Assembly: GCF_003545695.1 (NCBI RefSeq) | Contig: NZ_QUZZ01000008.1 | Span: forward strand, 1-64,000 | From: Taibaiella helva | Lineage (GTDB): Bacteria > Bacteroidota > Bacteroidia > Chitinophagales > Chitinophagaceae | Direction of reading: 5' to 3' | DNA: 64,000 nt | Shown here: positions 24,954 through 32,341 of the stretch, piece by piece | Layout: each line of letters begins with the position of its first letter | Numbering within the stretch: position 1 is the stretch's first letter | Notes under the pieces: generated by a model | Databases searched by the model: none | What the model was told of the DNA's origin: nothing | Seen by the model: the letters and a program-made list of their open reading frames with translations, nothing else | Program-made: the position numbers and the translations under genes

Positions 24954-26204
24954 TTAGGATCTGTATTGCTTAAACACCGTGCTGGCGGTATGTCCCCCAA
25001 AGCCGAAAGTGTTGTTCAGTGCATATTCCAGGGACTGCTGTAGCGGTTTGCCCAGCACCAGGTTCATGCCTTCCGGCAAGGCTTCATCCGGGTGGGCCGT
25101 ATTGATCGTAGCGGGAATGATGCCCTGCTGCACAGACAGTGCGGTGATGATGCTTTCTACTGCGCCGGCTGCGCCCAGCAGGTGCCCGGTCATCGATTTC
25201 GTAGCGCTTACGGGTACGGCATAATCGCCGAATACCTTTTTGATCCCCACGAGCTCGCTGATATCACCCTGCCCGGTCGAAGTGGCATGGGCATTTACAT
25301 AGCCGACCTGTTCCGGGCGGATACCGGCATCCTTCAACGCTCTTTGTATGCCCAGCATCGCGCCGATGCCATCGGGCGGCGTTCCGGTAAGGTGATAGGC
25401 ATCTGCAGCCATACCGCCGCCTGCCAGCTCTGCATAGATCTTTGCGCCCCTTTGCAGGGCATGTTCCAGCTCTTCAAGGATGAGCGCGCCACCGCCTTCG
25501 CCGATCACAAAGCCATCGCGATCGCGGTCGAAGGGACGGGAAGCGCCTTCGGGATCATCGTTCCGGCGGGATAAAGCCTGGGAAGCATTGAAGCCGCCTA
25601 CAGATGAAGGAGTAATGCCCGCTTCTGAGCCGCCGGCGATCATCATCGTCGCCTTACCCATACGGATGGTGTCGAAAGCATTGATGAGCGCAGTATTGGA
25701 GGAAGCGCAGGCCGATACTGTGGCATAGTTGGGACCGTGCAAGCCGTGACGAATGGAAATAGCGCCTGCAGCGATATCGATGATCATCCGTGGAATGAGA
25801 AAAGGGCTGAAGCGGGGCGTACCATCGCCTTCATAATATTCCTTCAGCTGCTGCTCAAAGGTGCCAATACCCCCATTGCCCGAAGCCCAGATCACACCCA
25901 CTTCATAGCGTTCTTCTGCGCTCATGCTTTTAAAGTCGAGCCCGGCATCGGCTATCGCCTGGTCGCTGGCCGCGATCGCATACTGGGTGAAGAGATCGTA
26001 TTTCTTCAGCTCTTTCTTTTCCATGTAAGCTTCGGGGTCGAAGCCTTTTACTTCACAGCCGAAGCGGGTTTTGAATTTCGATGCGTCGAAACGGGTCAGG
26101 AGGGCGGCGCCGCTTTTGCCGGCAAGGATATTGGCCCAGAACGATTCCACCGTATTGCCCAGGGGCGTTATGGCGCCCAGGCCGGTAATCACTACTCTTT
26201 TCAT
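24954..26204 (-). CDS. fabF: Beta-ketoacyl-ACP synthase II
   Basis: The 416-residue enzyme has the KAS II catalytic triad: Cys166 in TVSACASSN, His306 in VNAHATSTGQGD and His341 in KSMTGHLLGAAG. Length and the N-terminal RRVVITG-like start (KRVVITGLGAITPLG) match FabF. It condenses malonyl-ACP with an acyl chain. Here it does not neighbour acpP or other fab genes but is 30 bp downstream of the MFS exporter in the TetR-regulated minus-strand block, so it may be a dedicated paralogue rather than the housekeeping enzyme. Confidence 0.93.
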   Translation of the reverse strand: MKRVVITGLGAITPLGNTVESFWANILAGKSGAALLTRFDASKFKTRFGCEVKGFDPEAYMEKKELKKYDLFTQYAIAASDQAIADAGLDFKSMSAEERYEVGVIWASGNGGIGTFEQQLKEYYEGDGTPRFSPFLIPRMIIDIAAGAISIRHGLHGPNYATVSACASSNTALINAFDTIRMGKATMMIAGGSEAGITPSSVGGFNASQALSRRNDDPEGASRPFDRDRDGFVIGEGGGALILEELEHALQRGAKIYAELAGGGMAADAYHLTGTPPDGIGAMLGIQRALKDAGIRPEQVGYVNAHATSTGQGDISELVGIKKVFGDYAVPVSATKSMTGHLLGAAGAVESIITALSVQQGIIPATINTAHPDEALPEGMNLVLGKPLQQSLEYALNNTFGFGGHTASTVFKQYRS

Positions 26205-26234
26205 AACAGGTTTGTTTAAATATAGCGCCTTTGG

Positions 26235-27773
26235 CTAATGATCCGATAAGACCACTGCGGGCTTCGCCTGCTTTCTTTTTGCGGCAAGCAGCAGTAAAGG
26301 TAAGGCAATCAGGAACACACTGCCGATCACAAGGTAAGCATCGCTAAAACTCAATAAGCTTGATTGCCGTCCGATGCTGGAGTCTATCGCTTTAAGCGCT
26401 TCCTGCCTGGCTTCGTTCCAGGCGGCTCCTTTGCTCATAAAATACCGGGTCATCTGCTGCAGGCGCCCGGTCGCCAGCATGTTGTCCGGGGTAAAATGAG
26501 ATACGAGGTCTGAACGGTGCACAGCATTGCGATTAGCCAGGTAAGTATTGACCAGGGCCAGGCCGAAGGAGCCGCCGAGCTGCCGCATCATATTGTTGAG
26601 CGCAGCGCCCTGCGGCATATCTGCCGGTGGCAGCGTCGATACGGCCAGCGTAGTAAGCGGTACCGTAACGATGGCCAGCCCCAGGCCGCGCCAGACCAGC
26701 GCTGTGGTGAGCAAGGGCGCCGAGGCATCACCGTTCATCCGGGACATCTGCCAGCTGAACAAGGCAAAAAGAAGAATGCCTGTAGCGATCATGTAGGCCG
26801 GCGCAACGCCTCTCTGCAGCAGCCTTGCCGAAAGGATCAGCCCGGCTATGGCAATACAGGCCCCCGGCAGCAGCAACAGGCCGGTCTGCGTAGGGGTGAA
26901 GCCCAGCAGCCGCTGTGCAAAAACCGGTGTGAGGAACACGGAACTGAACATACCTACCCCGGAAATGAAGGTGAGCACGGCGGCGATCGCAAGGTTCCTG
27001 CTTTTGAGCACCCGCAGGTTGACCACAGGCTTCTCTGTGCGCAGCTCCCACCAGATAAACAGGACCAGGCCGATGGTGGCAACGACGCTCAACCCGACGA
27101 TATAAGGCGTTTCAAACCAGTCTTCCGTTTCGCCGCGTTCCAATACCGTTTGCAATGCGCTGATGCCGATAGCCAGCAGCAGGATGCCCGTCCAGTCTAC
27201 CTTCCCCGCTTTCTGCCGTATCAGCGGCTCATGCAGCAGGAGGAAGCAGGAGCCGGCCACCAAAAGCCCCAGCGGCACATTGATATAAAAGATCCAGGGC
27301 CAGGAATAATACTCGGTAATATAGCCGCCCAGGGTAGGGCCTATGGTCGGTCCTACGAAGACACCGATGCCGAACAAGGCGCTGGCAACGTTCTGCTTTT
27401 CCCTGGGGAACAGCTCGAATACGATGGCCTGGGATACCGAGAGCAAAGCCCCGCCACCCAGGCCCTGCAGGAAACGGAAGGCTACCAGCATCCAGATGTT
27501 GGTAGCCTGTCCGCACAGGAAAGAGCATAAGGTAAATGCCAGTATCGACCCGATATAATAGTTGCGGCGGCCCAGCTTTACAGCCAGGAAGCTGGTGATG
27601 GGTATGATGATCACGTTGGCGATCGCGTAAGAGGTGATCACCCAGGAAGTATCTTCCAGCGTGGCGCCCAGATTACCGCTCATGTGCGATAAGGCAACAT
27701 TCACGATTGAAGTATCGATGAGCTCCATCATGGCCGCCAGGATGACTGTGACCAACAAAACTTGCTTCTGCAT
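26235..27773 (-). CDS. DHA2-family MFS efflux pump (EmrB/QacA type)
   Basis: The 512-residue protein has 14 predicted membrane helices. It shows the family motifs DTSIVNVAL (motif D1-like, helix 1), LGRRNYYIGS (motif A loop), FRFLQGLGGGALLS (helix 4) and GPTIGPTLGGYITEYYSWPWIFYINVPLG (motif C in helix 5 and following). It should export drugs or amphipathic metabolites with proton influx. A perfect TATACCGATCGGTATA palindrome lies 5 bp upstream of its start codon, so the pump is a direct target of the nearby TetR protein (inference). Confidence 0.93.
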   Translation of the reverse strand: MQKQVLLVTVILAAMMELIDTSIVNVALSHMSGNLGATLEDTSWVITSYAIANVIIIPITSFLAVKLGRRNYYIGSILAFTLCSFLCGQATNIWMLVAFRFLQGLGGGALLSVSQAIVFELFPREKQNVASALFGIGVFVGPTIGPTLGGYITEYYSWPWIFYINVPLGLLVAGSCFLLLHEPLIRQKAGKVDWTGILLLAIGISALQTVLERGETEDWFETPYIVGLSVVATIGLVLFIWWELRTEKPVVNLRVLKSRNLAIAAVLTFISGVGMFSSVFLTPVFAQRLLGFTPTQTGLLLLPGACIAIAGLILSARLLQRGVAPAYMIATGILLFALFSWQMSRMNGDASAPLLTTALVWRGLGLAIVTVPLTTLAVSTLPPADMPQGAALNNMMRQLGGSFGLALVNTYLANRNAVHRSDLVSHFTPDNMLATGRLQQMTRYFMSKGAAWNEARQEALKAIDSSIGRQSSLLSFSDAYLVIGSVFLIALPLLLLAAKRKQAKPAVVLSDH

Positions 27774-27777
27774 TTAT

Positions 27778-27793
27778 TATACCGATCGGTATA
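27778..27793. promoter_or_regulatory. TetR operator in front of the MFS gene
   Basis: Perfect 16-bp palindrome TATACCGATCGGTATA, identical to the one at 31079-31094. It overlaps the leader region 5-20 bp upstream of the start, which would block initiation or ribosome loading. Confidence 0.8.
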
Positions 27794-27813
27794 TTTTTAG
27801 GTTTTAAAAAAGA

Positions 27814-28566
27814 TCAGGCATTGGCGCGACTGGCATTCACGGCCGCAAAAGCACCCTGAGGATCGGCATGGAGCAGCTGGTAGATCTGTTCGGTAGCGCC
27901 TACACGGATCTCATACTCGTCTGCAGCCAGGGCCGTCATCAAGGCATCTGCTACAGCCTGCGGCGGTATCCCTTGCTCTCCGCCGATTTCTTTGGAAAAT
28001 TCGGTGTTCACCAGGGGCGGCATCAGCTCGAATACTTTTATGGCGCTTGTCTGGCTCAGCGTAAAGCGCAAGCTTTGCGTGTAGGAATGCAGTGCAGCCT
28101 TGGTATCGGAATAGGTGGGGATATTTACACCGGGCACAAAAGCCACGATAGACGTTACATTGACGATGGCGGCTTCGGGTTGGCGCGATAGCAATGGCAG
28201 CAGGCGTTCGTTCAGGTCCAGTACGGAGAAATAATTGGTCTGCATTTCAGCCTTCGCCTTCCGGGCCGCGTCTGCCTTATCGTTCAATGGATAAGCATAA
28301 GCATGGCCCGCATTGTTGATCACCAGGTTCAGCGCAGGGAATTCTTGTTCCATACGCTGTGCCAAAGCCTGTATATCTTCTGCCTTTGCGATGTCGTTAA
28401 CGATGGTCGTTACTTTGCCCAGCTGGCCGGCTGCCTGTTTCAGGCGTTCTTCGTTCCTGCCGGTGATAATCACTTCATTTCCTTGTCCGATCAGGGCGCG
28501 GGCGATCTCCAGGCCTATGCCTGCGCTGCCGCCGGTAATCAATACCGTATTGCCGCTTGTTCTCAT
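27814..28566 (-). CDS. Short-chain dehydrogenase/reductase (DltE-like)
   Basis: The ATG at 28566 is chosen because MRTSGNTVLITGGSAGIG starts the Rossmann fold at the usual distance; upstream codons have no domain. The 250-residue enzyme shows the SDR cofactor motif TGGSAGIG, NNAGH, and the catalytic Ser (VNVTSIV), Tyr-Lys (YSDTKAA, YxxxK with T in between). It is NAD(P)H-dependent with unknown substrate. It lies between the thiolases (upstream) and the exporter (downstream, 40 bp) on the same strand. Confidence 0.88.
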   Translation of the reverse strand: MRTSGNTVLITGGSAGIGLEIARALIGQGNEVIITGRNEERLKQAAGQLGKVTTIVNDIAKAEDIQALAQRMEQEFPALNLVINNAGHAYAYPLNDKADAARKAKAEMQTNYFSVLDLNERLLPLLSRQPEAAIVNVTSIVAFVPGVNIPTYSDTKAALHSYTQSLRFTLSQTSAIKVFELMPPLVNTEFSKEIGGEQGIPPQAVADALMTALAADEYEIRVGATEQIYQLLHADPQGAFAAVNASRANA

Positions 28567-28691
28567 TTTCGTTTTGATTTTAAATGATGAATAATAATTG
28601 TTATTTCCCGCAGTGTCGCTGCAAGGATATTTCCTTTTCTTTATTTTGCCCACTGAGGCAAATGGACATCTGTATGGCAGGGAATGGCATC

Positions 28692-29873
28692 TTACCGGTG
28701 ATGCAGGTTTTCGATCACCATAGCAGAAGCTCCGCCGCCGCCATTGCAGATAGCTGCCACGCCATACCTGCCACCTTCCTGCTGCAGCACGGAAATAAGG
28801 GTAGTGAGGATGCGCGCGCCTGAAGCGCCTATCGGATGGCCGAGGGCTACGGCGCCGCCATAAACATTAACCTTATCGGGATCCAGTCCCAGCAGCTGCT
28901 GGTTGGCCAGGATTACCGCTGCGTATGCTTCATTGATCTCCAGGTAATCGATATCGTTCAGCTGCAGACCGGCGCGTTTCAGTGCTTTGGGTATCGCTAT
29001 GGAAGGCGAGGTGGTAAACCATTCCGGTTCCTGGGCCGCGTCGGCAAAAGATAAGATACGCGCCAGCGGCTTCAGCCCGCGTGCCTGCGCGACCTCGCCG
29101 GAGGCCAGGAGCAGCGCAGCTGCACCATCGTTAAGGTTGCTGGCATTGGCTGCGGTAATGGTACCGCCCGTCTCAAAGGAGGGCGTCAGTTTGCTCATTT
29201 TTCCCGGGATCACCTTGTCTACATCTTCATCACGGTCGATGATCGTATCGCCTTGCTTCCCGTGAAAGGTTACCGGCACGATCTCGCGGGTGAACTTACC
29301 TTCCCTGGTGGCCTTCGCGGCTTTTTCGTAGGAAGCCAGCGCATAGGCGTCCTGTGCTTCCCGGCTCAGCTTAAAGTGTCGTGCCGCGAGCTCGGCAGCA
29401 TTGCCCATATGGTAGTCGTGGTAAGCATCCCAGAGACCGTCGCGGATCATGCCGTCGGTGAGCGTGGCGTCGCCGTATTTCTGGCCTTTGCGCAAAGGCA
29501 GGTAGTGCGGGGTATTGCTCATGCTTTCCATGCCGCCGCTGATCACCAGCTGCGACAGGTCCAGCTGTATCTGCTGTGCGGCGATCATAGTGGCTTTCAT
29601 GCCGGAGGAGCATACCTTGTTGACGGTTGTGCTGTCTTGGGTCGCGGGAATGCCTGCAAAGATAGCAGCCTGGCGTGCCGGGGCTTGGCCAAGTCCGGCT
29701 GAGAGTACATTGCCCATATAGCTTTCGTCGATCAGTGCAGGGTCTATGCCGGCCGCGGTATAGGCGGCTTCTATGGCGATGGCACCCAGCTCGGTCGCTT
29801 TAAAGGAAGAAAGGCTGCCCATGAGGCCCCCGATGGGCGTACGTTTGGCGGAAACGATGAATACTTCTTTCAT
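28692..29873 (-). CDS. Thiolase family protein (acetyl-CoA acetyltransferase-like)
   Basis: The 393-residue enzyme has the nucleophile Cys88 in TVNKVCSSGMK, the GGMESMSNTPH segment of biosynthetic thiolases, GGAVALGHPIGASGARI with the catalytic His, and CNGGGGASAM with the second Cys near the end. The GHPIGASGAR form is typical of acetoacetyl-CoA thiolases. It starts 4 bp downstream of the neighbouring thiolase stop, so the two are cotranscribed under the TetR operator at 31079. Confidence 0.92.
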   Translation of the reverse strand: MKEVFIVSAKRTPIGGLMGSLSSFKATELGAIAIEAAYTAAGIDPALIDESYMGNVLSAGLGQAPARQAAIFAGIPATQDSTTVNKVCSSGMKATMIAAQQIQLDLSQLVISGGMESMSNTPHYLPLRKGQKYGDATLTDGMIRDGLWDAYHDYHMGNAAELAARHFKLSREAQDAYALASYEKAAKATREGKFTREIVPVTFHGKQGDTIIDRDEDVDKVIPGKMSKLTPSFETGGTITAANASNLNDGAAALLLASGEVAQARGLKPLARILSFADAAQEPEWFTTSPSIAIPKALKRAGLQLNDIDYLEINEAYAAVILANQQLLGLDPDKVNVYGGAVALGHPIGASGARILTTLISVLQQEGGRYGVAAICNGGGGASAMVIENLHHR

Positions 29874-29877
29874 AAGA

Positions 29878-31074
29878 TCAGAGGGAAATGTTTTCGATAA
29901 GTATAGCGGTGCCCTGTCCTACGCCGATGCACATGGCGGCAATACCGTAACGGGCTTTGCGCCGTTGCAGCTCCAGGGCCAGGTGCCCTGTAATGCGGTT
30001 GCCCGAGCAACCGAGCGGATGGCCGATAGCGATGGCACCGCCATTCACATTTAGCTTGGCTTCCGGAATGTCCAGCTCTTGCATGCAGCAGAGCACTTGT
30101 GCAGCAAAGGCTTCATTGATCTCGAACAGGTCGATATCGCCGATGGTCAGGCTGGTTTGCTGCAGCAGCTTGCGGACAGCAGGTATGGGACCGGTTCCCA
30201 TAATGTCGGGATGTACGCCGGCAGCAGCGGCGGAGACGATACGGGCCAATGGGCGCAGGGAAAAGCGCCCCAGGACTTCTTCAGACGCGACCATCATCGC
30301 GCTGGCGCCATCGTTGATCCCGCCGGCATTACCCGCCGTCACGGTGCCGTCGGCACGGAAGGCTGTACGCAGGGCACTGAGCTTTTCCATAGAGGTATCG
30401 GGGCGTACGGCTTCATCCCCGGGTATACCGGCTGTTTCCTCTACACCGGGAACGGCGATCAGCTCGTCTGCAAATTTTCCTTCCTGCCAGGCGGTCAGGT
30501 AACGCTGGTGCGACTGCAGGGCATAGCGGTCCTGCGCTTCCCGTCCAATAGCCCAACGTTCAGCAACTCGTTCCGCAGTCTCGCCCATGCTGAACGGGGA
30601 GTAGGTCTTTACGAGCTCCGGGTTGTAGAAACGTGCACCCAATGTAGTCTCAGCCATTTGCTGGTTACGGTCGAAAGGCTTTGTCGCTTTGGAAACGACC
30701 AATGGGGCACGGCTCATGCTTTCCACGCCACCGGCGATCACCAGGTCGGCCAGGCCCGTGCCGATCTGGGTAAAGGCATTGATCACCGATTGCATGCCGG
30801 AAGCACAGAGCCGGTTGACGGTGTAAGCCGGAACGCTTACCGGCAAACCGGCACGCAGCGCAGCAAAGCGGGCAATGTTGCGGTTGTCTTCGCCGGCCTG
30901 GTTGGCGCAACCGAAAATGATCTCGTCTATTGCTGCTGGTTCTATGCCGGGATGGCGTTGCAGCAAAGCTTCCAGGGTATAGGCCGCCAGGTCGTCGGGT
31001 CGTATGCCGCTGAGCTTGCCGCCATATTTCCCTACCGGGCTGCGTTGGTAACCGGTGATGTAGGCTGCTTTCAT
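29878..31074 (-). CDS. Thiolase family protein (PcaF/FadA-like)
   Basis: The 398-residue enzyme has Cys90 in TVNRLCASGMQSV, GHPLGCSGNRI near 350 and CIGVGQGTA near 383. The segment GEDNRNIARFAALRAGLPVSVPAYTVNRLC is characteristic of the PcaF (beta-ketoadipyl-CoA) and long-chain degradative group. It is the first gene after the tetR gene on the minus strand, with a perfect operator 5 bp upstream of its start. Confidence 0.92.
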   Translation of the reverse strand: MKAAYITGYQRSPVGKYGGKLSGIRPDDLAAYTLEALLQRHPGIEPAAIDEIIFGCANQAGEDNRNIARFAALRAGLPVSVPAYTVNRLCASGMQSVINAFTQIGTGLADLVIAGGVESMSRAPLVVSKATKPFDRNQQMAETTLGARFYNPELVKTYSPFSMGETAERVAERWAIGREAQDRYALQSHQRYLTAWQEGKFADELIAVPGVEETAGIPGDEAVRPDTSMEKLSALRTAFRADGTVTAGNAGGINDGASAMMVASEEVLGRFSLRPLARIVSAAAAGVHPDIMGTGPIPAVRKLLQQTSLTIGDIDLFEINEAFAAQVLCCMQELDIPEAKLNVNGGAIAIGHPLGCSGNRITGHLALELQRRKARYGIAAMCIGVGQGTAILIENISL

Positions 31075-31078
31075 ATTT

Positions 31079-31094
31079 TATACCGATCGGTATA
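31079..31094. promoter_or_regulatory. TetR operator in front of the first thiolase gene
   Basis: Perfect palindrome TATACCGATCGGTATA, the same as at 27778-27793. It lies between the tetR stop and the thiolase start. Confidence 0.82.
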
Positions 31095-31111
31095 TTTTTA
31101 AATAAAAAAAA

Positions 31112-31699
31112 TCAGAACAAGTCTTCGATCATTTGGGTAACGGATTTCATAATCGCCTTCCGGTATTCGGGTTTCCCGGTCAGGTTAGCGATCATGATCA
31201 TCCCCTCGATAGTAGCCATTATGGTTAAAGCCACCTGCTCTGGGTTTACTTCTTTTGCGATCTCGCCGCTTTGTATCCCTTTTTCAATCAGGGTAACAAT
31301 GCTTTTCTTCCAGCTCATAATGGCTTCCCTGGCTTTCTGCTTTAGCTGCGGATGCGTATCGTCGGCTTCTATCGCCGTATTCAGCATAGGACAGCCGCCT
31401 TCGGGAAAGGGAAATTTCTGGAAATGTGTATAGACGTCGGCATAGGCCATCAGCTTGCCTTTAATGGTTTGCTGCTTCGCTACTTCCGTGCGCAGAATAG
31501 TGCGCACCTTGCTGATATTATAGTCGAACACGGCAAGGGCTACTTCATCTTTACCGCCGAAGTTGCCGTAGATGCTGCCTTTGGTAAGACCGGTGGCATG
31601 GGTAATATCCTGCAGCGAGGTACCGGCGAACCCTTTTTTGTTGAAAAGGGACGCAGTTTGTGCAATGATATACTGTTTTGTTTTTTCAGCCTTGGTCAT
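31112..31699 (-). CDS. TetR-family repressor of the thiolase/SDR/MFS block
   Basis: The 195-residue protein has the TetR N-terminal HTH (about 8-54: IIAQTASLFNKKGFAGTSLQDITHATGLTKGSIYGNFGGKDEVAL). Its C-terminal ligand domain (AKQQTIKGKLMAYADVYTHFQ, GGCPMLNTAIEADDTHP) belongs to the TetR_C group near AcrR/YcdC regulators. Three copies of a palindrome (two perfect, one degenerate) lie upstream of thiolase, MFS and tetR itself, so it likely represses all of these including itself, and is released by an unknown ligand that may be a CoA ester or a toxic compound. Confidence 0.9.
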   Translation of the reverse strand: MTKAEKTKQYIIAQTASLFNKKGFAGTSLQDITHATGLTKGSIYGNFGGKDEVALAVFDYNISKVRTILRTEVAKQQTIKGKLMAYADVYTHFQKFPFPEGGCPMLNTAIEADDTHPQLKQKAREAIMSWKKSIVTLIEKGIQSGEIAKEVNPEQVALTIMATIEGMIMIANLTGKPEYRKAIMKSVTQMIEDLF

Positions 31700-31730
31700 G
31701 ATGGGTTGCTACTGATTGACGGGACAAAAT

Positions 31731-31746
31731 TATACCAATCGGTATT
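31731..31746. promoter_or_regulatory. Degenerate TetR operator before tetR
   Basis: TATACCAATCGGTATT differs at two positions from the perfect operators and lies 32 bp upstream of the tetR start. It fits autoregulation with weaker binding. Confidence 0.68.
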
Positions 31747-31800
31747 ATTTGCAAAATAATATTTGCATAGCGCTATTGAGCGGCTCGATAACCTTTCTCT

Positions 31801-32255
31801 CACTGTGTACTTTTTCTCCCAGCGGCGTAACGCCGCTGCGGTAGCTTTTTTTTATAACATTCCCTTTGTCATGCTGAATGGAACTTGCGCAGCATGCGGA
31901 ATGAAGTATCCCCAATGCTTATTAATGGCTTGAGATACTTCGGTTGCTGCGCAGGCTTCAGTATGACAAAAGGGAGTGTTGCAGTATACAATATTGCTCA
32001 CAGAGACACTAAAATTTTTTCACTGTGACTTTTTCTCGCGGCAGCGCAAAGGTGTTGTGGTGGTTTTTTATAACATTCCCTTTGTCATGCTGAATGGAAC
32101 TTGCGTAGCATGCGAAACGAAGCATTCCCAATGCTTGTTAGTGGCTTGAGATACTTCTGTTGCTGCGCAGACCTCAGTATGACAAAAGGGAGTGCTGCAG
32201 TATACAATATTGCTCACAGAGACACTAAATTTTTTCACTGTGACTTTTCTCGCAG
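31801..32255. repeat. Tandem ~216-bp direct repeat with nested hairpins
   Basis: Two copies with a period of about 216 bp, plus a partial third copy of the junction CACTGTG(T)ACTTTTTCTC (at 31801, 32021 and 32236). Each copy holds a long imperfect inverted repeat (about 31860-31975 and 32076-32191): CCCTTTGTCATGCTGAA pairs with TTCAGTATGACAAAAGGG, with nested GCGCAGC and GAAGTATC/GATACTTC arms. There is no coding potential. It resembles dispersed hairpin elements common in Bacteroidota genomes. Confidence 0.85.
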
Positions 32256-32341
32256 CGGCGCAGCGCCGCTGCGAGAAAAGCTAAACTTGTGTCTTTGTGC
32301 CTTCGTGAGAAAAATAAAAAGCTACCGTGCGGAACTATTGC
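32256..32341. other. Palindrome and TTTGTG(C) motif behind the tandem repeat
   Basis: The palindrome CGCAGCGGCG/CAGCGCCGCTGCG lies around 32251-32273 and is followed by a segment (about 32284-32318) whose GTCTTTGTGCCTTCGTGAGAAAAATAAAA resembles the element at 53318-53353 and the right repeat of the GxxExxY cassette. Confidence 0.45.

Noticed and set aside
28567-28653. Longer start of the SDR (29 extra residues)
   Set aside because: The extra part precedes the Rossmann fold, is basic and low complexity, and crosses AT-rich intergenic DNA; the ATG at 28566 is better.
31801-32255. CRISPR-like tandem repeat
   Set aside because: Only two to three units of about 216 bp with internal hairpins and no unique spacers or cas genes.
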